Below, in pieces: positions 48,252-55,891 of a DNA stretch of 64,000 bases (positions are counted from its first letter, which is position 1; the number at the start of each line of letters is the position of its first letter). The translations under genes and the position numbers were made by a program. The notes below the pieces were generated by a model. That model was not told the DNA's origin and made no database searches. It saw only the letters and a program-made list of their open reading frames with translations. Location: assembly GCA_965238045.1 (NCBI GenBank), contig CBDEGU010000010.1:496001-560000 (forward strand), read 5' to 3'. This stretch comes from CBDEGU01 sp965238045. GTDB lineage: Bacteria; Acidobacteriota; Terriglobia; Bryobacterales; UBA6623.

Positions 48252-48314
48252 TGGTTGTGGTTGCACGAAAAGGGATGTTCCTTGCGGCCCACTCGATCAG
48301 GATAAATTCCTAAT

Positions 48315-48322
48315 AAATTATA
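48315..48322. repeat. Target-site duplication of first IS1595 copy, left
   Basis: AAATTATA, repeated at 49360-49367. Confidence 0.9.
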
Positions 48323-49359
48323 GATGGGTATTCACTTGACTCAGGTATTTTGAAATGACCCCTACATGTTGTGGTTGTCCGTAGCGCGTGTTGCGGTGCC
48401 TCCGACCAGCGACTTGTAGGGCGCCGGTTGGACGGCGACGGCCTGCTGAACCAGGCGGTAGAAGAGCTTGCCTCGGCTTCTGGACTTGCGGCGGTTGAAG
48501 CGGAAGGTGAATTCGTCGAGGTAGTAGTCGAGATGCTCGTGGCTGACGGCTCCTTGATGCGTACCCAGTATCCAACGCTTCAGTAACGACACCACGCGAT
48601 GCACGCGGGGGAGCAGTTGAGAGGCTCGTGCCGGTTGCCCGTCCAGGTAGCTCACCTCGTGGCGATAGCCGTCGCTTTCGAGTGGCTCGTATCCCAGCCA
48701 GCCGTCCGTGTGGACCACGCTGCCGGGTTCGACCGACTCGCCGACGAAGGCCATCAAGCTGTCCCCAGAGGCGTTCGGAATCGTGCGCATCCGAACTCGT
48801 CCGATGCCGGCGCCATCTTCCTCGGCCGCTACTACAATCAGCGCTTTCGCGTCGGTTTGGCGGCCCCGCACGCCCTCCTCCAGGGCTCCTAAGTAAGTCT
48901 CGTCAACCTCAACGCGCCCGCTGAGGCGATCACGTCCGGGCCGCACCATAGCGCGCCGAAGCTTGTGCAACCAAGTCCAGGCCGTCTTGTAGCTGCCCAG
49001 GCCCAACACCCGCTGCAATCCCAATGCACTCGCCCCGTTCTTCTGGCTGGTGAGCCACCACATTGCTCGAAACCAACTCTGGAGCGGCTTGCGGGTGTCT
49101 TGAAAGATTGTGCCTGCTGTCGCCGAAGCTTGATGCCCGCAGCTTGCACACTGCAGCAGCACCGTGCGCACCGCCCAGGTTTTGTCATGCCCGCATCGCG
49201 GACAACGAAAACCCTCCGGCCAGCGGAGTTGACACAGATACTCCCGACAGGCCTGCTCGCTAGCGAAACGCGCCTCGAACTCGGCCAAATTCCGGGGATA
49301 ATCTTCCATCGCCCAAGATCCTACATCTTGGGGTCACCTGAGTCAAGTAAATACCCATC
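48323..49359 (-). mobile_element. IS1595-family insertion sequence, copy 1 (1037 bp)
   Basis: Inverted-repeat ends GATGGGTATTCACTTGACTC (left) and GATGGGTATTTACTTGACTC (right, reverse complement), followed on both by CAGG and a TGACCCC block. One transposase gene on the minus strand. AAATTATA is duplicated on both sides; 8 bp is the usual IS1595 duplication. The sequence appears identical to copy 2. Confidence 0.93.
48362..49309 (-). CDS. IS1595-family transposase, copy 1
   Basis: 315 residues. An N-terminal zinc-ribbon (CPRCGHDKTW, then LLQCASCGHQASATAGTIF) is followed by a DDE/DDN core: VEVDETYLGA near residue 136, VHTDGWLGYEPL near 225, and the helix HRVVSLLKRWILGTHQGAVS with the final His/Asn/Asp region. 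This fits the IS1595/IS1016 group. The gene is intact. Confidence 0.93.
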   Translation of the reverse strand: MEDYPRNLAEFEARFASEQACREYLCQLRWPEGFRCPRCGHDKTWAVRTVLLQCASCGHQASATAGTIFQDTRKPLQSWFRAMWWLTSQKNGASALGLQRVLGLGSYKTAWTWLHKLRRAMVRPGRDRLSGRVEVDETYLGALEEGVRGRQTDAKALIVVAAEEDGAGIGRVRMRTIPNASGDSLMAFVGESVEPGSVVHTDGWLGYEPLESDGYRHEVSYLDGQPARASQLLPRVHRVVSLLKRWILGTHQGAVSHEHLDYYLDEFTFRFNRRKSRSRGKLFYRLVQQAVAVQPAPYKSLVGGTATRATDNHNM

Positions 49360-49367
49360 AAATTATA
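49360..49367. repeat. Target-site duplication of first IS1595 copy, right
   Basis: AAATTATA, matching 48315-48322. Confidence 0.9.
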
Positions 49368-49474
49368 TACTAACATCCGATAAAACATGTGAGCGAGGTC
49401 ACGCGTTGGTCGGTACGTCTACCAGAGCGACCTAGCCACAAAAGTTTTGTGGAGTTATCTCCCTTGTTTTCAAT

Positions 49475-49482
49475 CTGATGCT
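49475..49482. repeat. Target-site duplication of second IS1595 copy, left
   Basis: CTGATGCT, repeated at 50520-50527. Confidence 0.9.
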
Positions 49483-50519
49483 GATGGGTATTCACTTGAC
49501 TCAGGTATTTTGAAATGACCCCTACATGTTGTGGTTGTCCGTAGCGCGTGTTGCGGTGCCTCCGACCAGCGACTTGTAGGGCGCCGGTTGGACGGCGACG
49601 GCCTGCTGAACCAGGCGGTAGAAGAGCTTGCCTCGGCTTCTGGACTTGCGGCGGTTGAAGCGGAAGGTGAATTCGTCGAGGTAGTAGTCGAGATGCTCGT
49701 GGCTGACGGCTCCTTGATGCGTACCCAGTATCCAACGCTTCAGTAACGACACCACGCGATGCACGCGGGGGAGCAGTTGAGAGGCTCGTGCCGGTTGCCC
49801 GTCCAGGTAGCTCACCTCGTGGCGATAGCCGTCGCTTTCGAGTGGCTCGTATCCCAGCCAGCCGTCCGTGTGGACCACGCTGCCGGGTTCGACCGACTCG
49901 CCGACGAAGGCCATCAAGCTGTCCCCAGAGGCGTTCGGAATCGTGCGCATCCGAACTCGTCCGATGCCGGCGCCATCTTCCTCGGCCGCTACTACAATCA
50001 GCGCTTTCGCGTCGGTTTGGCGGCCCCGCACGCCCTCCTCCAGGGCTCCTAAGTAAGTCTCGTCAACCTCAACGCGCCCGCTGAGGCGATCACGTCCGGG
50101 CCGCACCATAGCGCGCCGAAGCTTGTGCAACCAAGTCCAGGCCGTCTTGTAGCTGCCCAGGCCCAACACCCGCTGCAATCCCAATGCACTCGCCCCGTTC
50201 TTCTGGCTGGTGAGCCACCACATTGCTCGAAACCAACTCTGGAGCGGCTTGCGGGTGTCTTGAAAGATTGTGCCTGCTGTCGCCGAAGCTTGATGCCCGC
50301 AGCTTGCACACTGCAGCAGCACCGTGCGCACCGCCCAGGTTTTGTCATGCCCGCATCGCGGACAACGAAAACCCTCCGGCCAGCGGAGTTGACACAGATA
50401 CTCCCGACAGGCCTGCTCGCTAGCGAAACGCGCCTCGAACTCGGCCAAATTCCGGGGATAATCTTCCATCGCCCAAGATCCTACATCTTGGGGTCACCTG
50501 AGTCAAGTAAATACCCATC
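49483..50519 (-). mobile_element. IS1595-family insertion sequence, copy 2 (1037 bp)
   Basis: Same length, orientation and ends as copy 1, with its own 8-bp duplication CTGATGCT. Only 123 bp (49360-49482) lie between the two copies. Different duplications show two separate insertion events rather than one duplicated segment. Confidence 0.93.
49522..50469 (-). CDS. IS1595-family transposase, copy 2
   Basis: 315 residues, identical in amino-acid sequence to the product of 48362-49309, with zinc-ribbon and DDE-type core. Intact. Identity of both genes points to very recent transposition. Confidence 0.93.
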   Translation of the reverse strand: MEDYPRNLAEFEARFASEQACREYLCQLRWPEGFRCPRCGHDKTWAVRTVLLQCASCGHQASATAGTIFQDTRKPLQSWFRAMWWLTSQKNGASALGLQRVLGLGSYKTAWTWLHKLRRAMVRPGRDRLSGRVEVDETYLGALEEGVRGRQTDAKALIVVAAEEDGAGIGRVRMRTIPNASGDSLMAFVGESVEPGSVVHTDGWLGYEPLESDGYRHEVSYLDGQPARASQLLPRVHRVVSLLKRWILGTHQGAVSHEHLDYYLDEFTFRFNRRKSRSRGKLFYRLVQQAVAVQPAPYKSLVGGTATRATDNHNM

Positions 50520-50527
50520 CTGATGCT
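50520..50527. repeat. Target-site duplication of second IS1595 copy, right
   Basis: CTGATGCT, matching 49475-49482. Confidence 0.9.
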
Positions 50528-50727
50528 TTATAGAAAGCGAGACAGCCTGCTGGCGTGACTCCACACTGAGATACGGTCATCGAACTGATACTGCTGATCG
50601 ATCCGTTTCTCGGTGGTTGACCTGGGGAATTGCCAACCGCTCGCCCGTGTGAAGCAGTTTGCCTCGGGCTAGTCGGCAAGTTCCGCGACACAGTATTCGC
50701 GGCAAAGATTCAAATGGGACACCGAAG

Positions 50728-51147
50728 ATGGCAACCACACAGAAATCGACAATGGACTCAAGCCGTTCGACCCGAAGCGCACGCGGAAGAAACGGCCCAG
50801 CGGCAGGCCGAGAAACTCGACGGTCTACGCGCAACGGATCCAGGAAAGCGAACCGCAAAGTCGGCGGCGCCGGAGCCTCCGGCTCCGTCACGGGGTCCAT
50901 GGTTGAACGCATCGGCGGGAACCCCGCCGTTGAATCGGCCGTGGAGGAATTCTACGCTCGTGTGCTCGCGGAACGGCAGCTCAAGCAGTTCTTCCGCGAT
51001 GTCGACATGGACGAGCTCAAGAGACAGCAACGCGCTTTTTTGACTCAGGCGCTGGGCGGCCCGGCTCGGTATCGCGGACCCGACATAAAGTCGGCCCACG
51101 CCCACCTGCCGACCCGCGAGAACGCCAAGTTTGGACGGAGCGGATGA
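50728..51147 (+). CDS. Group I truncated globin with disordered N-terminal extension, possibly cut short
   Basis: 139 residues from ATG 50728. The first 55 residues are a basic Ser/Arg/Gly-rich extension. The globin part begins ERIGGNPAVESAVEEFYARVLAERQLKQFF, continues LKRQQRAFLTQALGGPARYRG and has the proximal histidine in SAHAHL near residue 125. It then ends within about 14 residues, so the G-H helices are missing. A frame change near 51130 would read on as TERMSEVLNE, plausible for helix H, so this may be another one-base indel. Globins of this kind bind O2 or NO at haem. It lies upstream of a soluble chemoreceptor, with coupled small genes between. Confidence 0.65.
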   Translation: MATTQKSTMDSSRSTRSARGRNGPAAGRETRRSTRNGSRKANRKVGGAGASGSVTGSMVERIGGNPAVESAVEEFYARVLAERQLKQFFRDVDMDELKRQQRAFLTQALGGPARYRGPDIKSAHAHLPTRENAKFGRSG

Positions 51148-51182
51148 GCGAAGTCCTGAACGAACCGATGAAGGGAGTTTCG

Positions 51183-51359
51183 ATGTCTGACAAGACAGAA
51201 GCGATAGATCAGGAGCGTCAAAGTGTCTCGACCCCTGAGCACACTGCGAGGAATGCCGAGGTGTCTCGCACTGTTGCCGGCTTCGGGCGTTCTGCGCCTG
51301 ATCGCCGCCTTCTCAGCCACAAAAAACGCAGAAGAGCCCAAATTGAAGGTGCTCGATGA
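51183..51359 (+). CDS. Small protein of unknown function between globin and chemoreceptor
   Basis: 58 residues from ATG 51183, which has AGGGAG five bases upstream. An in-frame ATG at 51144 overlaps the globin stop as ATGA and would give 71 residues. The product (MSDKTEAIDQERQSVSTPEH, then a basic C-terminus) is not recognised. Its end overlaps the next gene by ATGA. It could instead be the shifted end of the globin. Confidence 0.35.
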   Translation: MSDKTEAIDQERQSVSTPEHTARNAEVSRTVAGFGRSAPDRRLLSHKKRRRAQIEGAR

Positions 51360-51772
51360 CGGATGACAGTGAACGAAAAAACTGGGAAGGTCCTCCCGGC
51401 GCTACAAAGCCGGCTTATACCTCGGCCGCTCTGTGCGAACCGGTACCGATTGTCGCCGGGCCCAAGAGGCCGGGCACAGTCGTTGAGCCGGCCCCGCCTG
51501 CGTTCCCTGAAGGTACTCAACAACCTCGGCCGGACCTGGACGAACCAATGCAATTAGTGCTGCAGAACTGGCGGGAACTAGCTCGAATGGCCCGCGCTCT
51601 CAATCAGATGATGGATGCCGTTCAGCATGCCGTCAGCGACTCTCGACGGGCGGCCGAAGACTCAAAACTTCAGCTCTCTTCGCTCCGAGCGAAGCTTGCA
51701 AACGAACTAGCGTCCTGCCAACTGAATGGGACCCGACCCGCAACCGGACAGAACGTCAAACTTGTGCACTGA
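51356..51772 (+). CDS. Unrecognised protein with helical C-terminus
   Basis: 138 residues; the start overlaps the preceding stop (ATGA). The first 60 residues are Pro-rich and probably disordered. From about residue 62 a long amphipathic helix follows (MQLVLQNWRELARMARALNQ, then VSDSRRAAEDSKLQLSSLRAKLA), likely a coiled coil. No signal peptide. Its place between a globin and a chemoreceptor suggests an adaptor, but this is inference only. Confidence 0.45.
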   Translation: MTDDSERKNWEGPPGATKPAYTSAALCEPVPIVAGPKRPGTVVEPAPPAFPEGTQQPRPDLDEPMQLVLQNWRELARMARALNQMMDAVQHAVSDSRRAAEDSKLQLSSLRAKLANELASCQLNGTRPATGQNVKLVH

Positions 51773-51776
51773 ACCT

Positions 51777-51980
51777 ATGCGCTCGCACTTTCGTATGACC
51801 GCGGAGCAACACAGGCGGCTGAGTACACTCATCAGACGCCTTTTGAGATTGGGAGTAACTTTCGTGGCAATCAAATCACAGGCACGCGCAAGGGCGCTCC
51901 TGCTCGCGCTTTCGACGGACAGAGTCCCACGAAAATTGGGCCTGTCGAAGGCAATATCTTTGATGAATTCGTCGCCGTAG
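51777..51980 (+). CDS. Small basic protein, doubtful
   Basis: 67 residues from ATG 51777, four bases after the preceding stop. The product is basic and helical (RRLSTLIRRLLRLGVTFVAI). No strong ribosome site and no recognised family. It lies 84 bp before the chemoreceptor. It may be chance. Confidence 0.25.
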   Translation: MRSHFRMTAEQHRRLSTLIRRLLRLGVTFVAIKSQARARALLLALSTDRVPRKLGLSKAISLMNSSP

Positions 51981-52064
51981 CGCGGCGATCGGGTACGAAT
52001 CCTATAGAAAGGTCACAAGAATCAGGACCCCCACCAACCTAGTTCAAAAACGGAGAGAAAACAC

Positions 52065-53933
52065 ATGTCTACTAACAGAAAAGTCACCGTACGGTCTCAA
52101 GGCTCGAGGATGCACGCCAACTTGACGGCAACCCAAAAGGCCGTCGGCGCCCGATCCAGGCGCGCCGCGGGCAATTCGAAGGATGCGACATCACGACCAG
52201 GCAGCACGGCCTCGAAAACACACGATGTCGAGGAAATGAAACGCACCCTCGCCGACTACGGGGGTCAGATCCAGGCCATCAGCAAGGCGCAGGCGGTCAT
52301 CGAGTTCAACCTCGACGGCACGATCATCACGGCCAACGACAACTTCCTCAACGCGCTGGGCTACACGCTCGCGGAGGTGCGGGGCCAGCACCACCGCATG
52401 TTCGTCGAGGAGTCGTTCCGCACCAGCGTCGAGTACCGCCAGTTTTGGGAGGCGCTGAACCGCGGCGAGTACCAAGCCGGGGAGTACAAGCGCATCGGCA
52501 AGGGCGGCAAGGAGGTCTGGATTCAGGCCTCGTACAACCCCATCCTCGACCTCGACGGCAAGCCCTTCAAGGTGGTCAAATACGCCACCGATGTCACCGA
52601 GCAGAAGCTGCAAGCCGCGGATTTCGAGGGGCAGATCGCGGCCGTTGGCAAGGCGCAGGCGGTCATCGAGTTCAACCTCGACGGCACGATCATCACGGCC
52701 AACGACAACTTCCTCAACGCGCTGGGCTACACGCTCGCGGAGGTGCGGGGCCAGCACCACCGCATATTCGTCGAGGAGTCGTTCCGCACCAGCGTCGAGT
52801 ACCGCCAGTTTTGGGAGGCGCTGAACCGCGGCGAGTACCAAGCCGGGGAGTACAAGCGCATCGGCAAGGGCGGCAAGGAGGTCTGGATTCAGGCCTCGTA
52901 CAACCCCATTCTCGACCTCAATGGCAAGCCCTTCAAGGTGGTCAAATACGCCACCGACGTCACCGAGCAGAAGCTGCAGCAACAAAAACTACGCGCGGAC
53001 GTCGATACCATGCTCGGGGTCGTGCAAGCAGCGATGGAGGGTGACCTAACCGTCGAGGTTCCGGTAAAAGGCGAGGACGCCATTGGACAAATGGGGGAAG
53101 GGCTGCAGCGTTTCCTAACCAATTTGAGAGAGATCATGGCTCGTTTTGCCGAGACCGCCCAGGCTCTCTCCTCTTCCTCGGAAGAGCTGGGCACCACGAG
53201 CCAGCAGATGGCCGGCAACGCCGAGGAGACTTCGACTCAGGCCGGCGTCGTTTCCGCCGCCAGTGAACAGGTAAGCAAGAACATTCAATCGGCCGCCTCG
53301 GGCACCGAAGAGATGACGGTATCGATCAGCGAGATCGCGAAGAGCTCCAACGAGGCCGCCACCATTGCCAAGGAAGCCGTCAGTGTTGCCGATTCAGCGA
53401 ACGATACCATCAAGACTTTAGGCGAGGCGAGCGTGGAAATCGGCAAAGTGATCAAGGTGATCACCTCCATTGCGGAGCAAACGAATCTGCTAGCGCTCAA
53501 CGCAACGATCGAGGCCGCTCGCGCCGGCGAGGCCGGCAAGGGGTTCGCGGTGGTGGCGAACGAGGTGAAAGAGCTGGCCAAGCAGACTGCCCAAGCGACC
53601 GAAGACATCAGCCAGAGAATCGGAGCGATCCAGACGGGCAGCGAGGGGGCCGTGGAAGCGATCGGCAAAGTCGGTACGATCATCGACACAATCAATGGCA
53701 TCTCCAGTACAATTGCCGCGGCGGTCGAAGAACAGACCGTTACGACGGGGGAGATCACCCGCAATGTTAGCGAGGCGTCGCGCGGTTCACGCGAGATTGC
53801 CGATAACATCACCGGGGTCGCCACGGCTGCCGAAAACACGTCGAAAGGTGCGAGCGATACACTCGGAGCGGCGAAGGGGTTGACTGACATGGCCGCCCAG
53901 CTGCAGCAGTTGGTCGACAAGTTCAAGATGTAA
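52065..53933 (+). CDS. Soluble methyl-accepting chemotaxis protein with two near-identical PAS domains
   Basis: 622 residues, ATG 52065 with GGAG about eight bases upstream. No membrane helix, so it is a cytosolic receptor. Residues 1-60 are basic and disordered. PAS1 (about 70-184) and PAS2 (about 192-306) share nearly every residue (AVIEFNLDGTIITANDNFLN, GKGGKEVWIQASYNPILDL, FKVVKYATDVTEQKLQ). A short HAMP-like linker (about 312-360) leads to the signalling domain with the tip around EQTNLLALNATIEAARAGEAGKG. PAS domains of this type often bind FAD or haem and sense oxygen or redox. It is the last gene of the globin cluster. Confidence 0.92.
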   Translation: MSTNRKVTVRSQGSRMHANLTATQKAVGARSRRAAGNSKDATSRPGSTASKTHDVEEMKRTLADYGGQIQAISKAQAVIEFNLDGTIITANDNFLNALGYTLAEVRGQHHRMFVEESFRTSVEYRQFWEALNRGEYQAGEYKRIGKGGKEVWIQASYNPILDLDGKPFKVVKYATDVTEQKLQAADFEGQIAAVGKAQAVIEFNLDGTIITANDNFLNALGYTLAEVRGQHHRIFVEESFRTSVEYRQFWEALNRGEYQAGEYKRIGKGGKEVWIQASYNPILDLNGKPFKVVKYATDVTEQKLQQQKLRADVDTMLGVVQAAMEGDLTVEVPVKGEDAIGQMGEGLQRFLTNLREIMARFAETAQALSSSSEELGTTSQQMAGNAEETSTQAGVVSAASEQVSKNIQSAASGTEEMTVSISEIAKSSNEAATIAKEAVSVADSANDTIKTLGEASVEIGKVIKVITSIAEQTNLLALNATIEAARAGEAGKGFAVVANEVKELAKQTAQATEDISQRIGAIQTGSEGAVEAIGKVGTIIDTINGISSTIAAAVEEQTVTTGEITRNVSEASRGSREIADNITGVATAAENTSKGASDTLGAAKGLTDMAAQLQQLVDKFKM

Positions 53934-54123
53934 GGTGGCGTTCTGCGCGTGTCGGGACAGCGAGACGATTTTGACCGGAAGCGCAGGGCTGTGGTCGGTC
54001 TCGGGTCCCGCCGACTGCCCTCCGTCGTACTATTCAGTGCCCGCGCGCTGCTCCGCAGCCGCCAGCATCGCGTCATCCTCGCCTGGTACTTGGGAATTGG
54101 ATTCGCTCAGGCCCGAAGGCGGT

Positions 54124-54237
54124 ATTGTCAAGTTAACGCATCGCGAGTTGAGAGAGCCCTAAGATATCTGTAGCGAGACCTCACCTGAATACTCGATATG
54201 GTGGCTTGGTCCCTCGACTTTCAGTTAACTTGACAAT
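54124..54237. repeat. Small element with 14-bp perfect terminal inverted repeats
   Basis: ATTGTCAAGTTAAC at 54124-54137 is the exact reverse complement of 54224-54237. The 86 bp between have no gene. Shape and size (114 bp) fit a small MITE-like or REP-like element. No clear target duplication. Confidence 0.65.
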
Positions 54238-54316
54238 GCCCAGCGTAGCGACCAGGGCAGAATGTTTCGGGCTCTTCTGGGTTTTTAGTGGCTCACGGGG
54301 CCAGCTCCAGGCCGCT

Positions 54317-54400
54317 ACAGTATACACTTGCGCTGCCCCGAATACCACGTCTTTTTTCTCTGAACCCTGCAAATTACCTCCGCCGGTGGGCGCCGGGGCT
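54317..54400 (+). repeat. 84-bp dispersed repeat, copy 2
   Basis: Nearly identical to 48168-48251 in the same orientation; the two copies bracket the IS1595 pair and the globin/chemoreceptor genes. Confidence 0.85.
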
Positions 54401-54569
54401 CGTCTGTTCGCTCACAGATGTTGATGGATCGGGCTGAATGGCGCTTCGGGCGACAGTGTTCTCTGCAAAACCTTTTTGGAGGCGAAAGCTGTTGGTCCTG
54501 GCCCGGGCAAGGCTGGCCGCTCGGCAGTGGCCCGGCCCGACGCGGCAGGTCAGCGAACAGCCGCCGGTC

Positions 54570-55339
54570 TTAGGGTTTCTCTAGGGAGTAGCGGAGGAGT
54601 TCTTGGTCGTTGCGGGTGATGATGTGGCGGTTGGCGCAGGCGGGGTGGGTCCAGTTGATGGCGCTGAGTTCGCGGCGGCGGTTGACGAATGATGTCGGCT
54701 CGATGAGCTTGATTCGGCTGATTTCCTGGTAGCCCTTGGGCGAGAGTTTGGCGATGATGAGCTCGCCCCGGTCGTTGTTGATGAAATAACGGTCGTGGTG
54801 TTTGACGATGTGTCCGGTGGCCCAGCGCGCGTTTTCCTTGATCGCGTCCATCGTCTCCCAGAGGCGCTTGCCGGTGCGGGCGTCGAGACAACGGAGCTGG
54901 CCGTAACTGCAGATGCCGTAGATGTAGTCGCCCGCGATGACCGGGGTGCTGACGAGCGAATGCAGTCCGTCGGAATCGATTTCGCTGGTGCTGTTGCCCT
55001 TCCATATGAGGTCGGCGAGCGGGCGGCTGGGGTGCAGCTTGAAGAAGCGCGATCCTTCGTAGAAGGACGTCACGAGCAGGCGATTGCGATCGGCGACGGG
55101 CGAGGCGACGGTGAGTCCGTGATGGACGCGGAAGGGGTGGTCCCAGTAGGTCTGGCCGGTGCGCGGGTCGAGCGAGGTTACGGCCCGGGGATGCCAGATG
55201 ATGAGCTGGGGCCGGCCGCCGACCTCGATCAGCAGCGGGGCGTTGTAGCCGGGCTCCCAGTCCGAGGAAAGGGCGCGCCAGCGATGTGGGGAGGGCCTCG
55301 GAGAGCCGTCACTTGGTGGTAAGGCAGATGTCCCGCCAC
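54570..55339 (-). pseudogene. PQQ-type beta-propeller protein, C-terminal remnant
   Basis: The frame reads YNAPLLIEVGGRPQLIIWHP, TSLDPRTGQTYWDHPF, YGICSYGQLRCLDARTGKRLW and FINNDRGELIIAKLSPKGY, ending at a stop at 54570. These are blade motifs of outer-membrane-assembly/PQQ-like propellers. Homology starts near 55280; the upstream half and the signal peptide are absent, and the 275-bp MITE-like element begins at 55340. No matching N-terminal half is found on the far side, so this is a deletion rather than a simple insertion. Confidence 0.8.
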
Positions 55340-55614
55340 CTAGCAGCCCGTGGCAGGAGTCGGACTGGCGCGTTGCGAGCGGCGAGGGCCGAAAGTGAGG
55401 CGTGACGAGGGCGAGGATGTGGTTCATCCCGACCGAGTCGCAACGAAGCTGCCGGCTCCGCGCCGCTCGCAACCCTTTGGGCGGCAAGGCCTTGCGACCC
55501 CAGGCGTTGTCGTTCGTCGCCGATGATGTCCCGCATCATCCTCCTTCTCTCTCCTAGCCCGCGGCCGCAAATCCTTGCCGCGCGTCCAGCCGGACTTCTA
55601 CCACGGGCTGCTAG
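55340..55614. mobile_element. MITE-like element, family 1, copy A (275 bp)
   Basis: Begins CTAGCAGCCCGTGG and ends CCACGGGCTGCTAG; the ends are about 29-bp inverted repeats with few mismatches. No transposase. About 90 percent identical by eye to 56961-57234. TA next to each end suggests a TA target, as for IS630/Tc1-type elements. Lies upstream of aroF. Confidence 0.88.
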
Positions 55615-55707
55615 CGCCAGAAGAGGGATTTGCACCACGAGAAACCCCGCAAGCCCCCACCTTGAGGTAGTGCACCCTTGGACAACTCTCTCTGCAACTC
55701 TCTCTGC

Positions 55708-55736
55708 TGGACACGATCGTGCCGTGTTGCTATAAT
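55708..55736 (+). promoter_or_regulatory. Sigma-70-type promoter of aroF
   Basis: TGGACA (55708-55713), 17-bp spacer, TATAAT (55731-55736). Close to consensus. It would start RNA near 55743, giving a leader of about 150 nt before aroF. Confidence 0.75.
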
Positions 55737-55846
55737 TCGTACTCTTTGATGGGGTTAGGCTACGCTCGCCGGGTTTGGCGCAGATTTACGGGCTGACGGC
55801 CCGCGGAGTGGCGTGGCGTTTTTTTCGCATCAAAGGTGCCAGAATT

Positions 55847-55870
55847 GAACCCACTCATAGGAGTGGGTTC
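55847..55870 (+). promoter_or_regulatory. Perfect 10-bp hairpin in the aroF leader
   Basis: GAACCCACTC, loop ATAG, then GAGTGGGTTC, ending 21 bases before the aroF ATG and followed by TTACGTTTT. It could be an attenuator, a protein-binding site or an RNA stabiliser; no T-run is close enough for a clear terminator. Confidence 0.55.
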
Positions 55871-55891
55871 TTACGTTTTAGCAGGGTTGTC

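Larger units (their letters stand above)
53934..54569. other. Gene-poor segment with two short repeats
   Basis: The plus strand at about 53949-54123 reads LLRSRQHRVILAWYLGIGFA, which looks like part of a membrane protein cut by the inverted-repeat element at 54124; I cannot name it. The segment also holds the second 84-bp repeat. No intact gene. Confidence 0.4.

Noticed and set aside
48315..50527. IS1595 pair as a composite transposon carrying cargo
   Set aside because: Only 123 bp lie between the copies, and each has its own target duplication.
55775..55891. Leader peptide with Trp/Phe codons (GVAWRFFRIK) as an attenuator of aroF
   Set aside because: The frame has no stop before aroF and is in frame with it, and no competing terminator with a T-run is seen in the right place.
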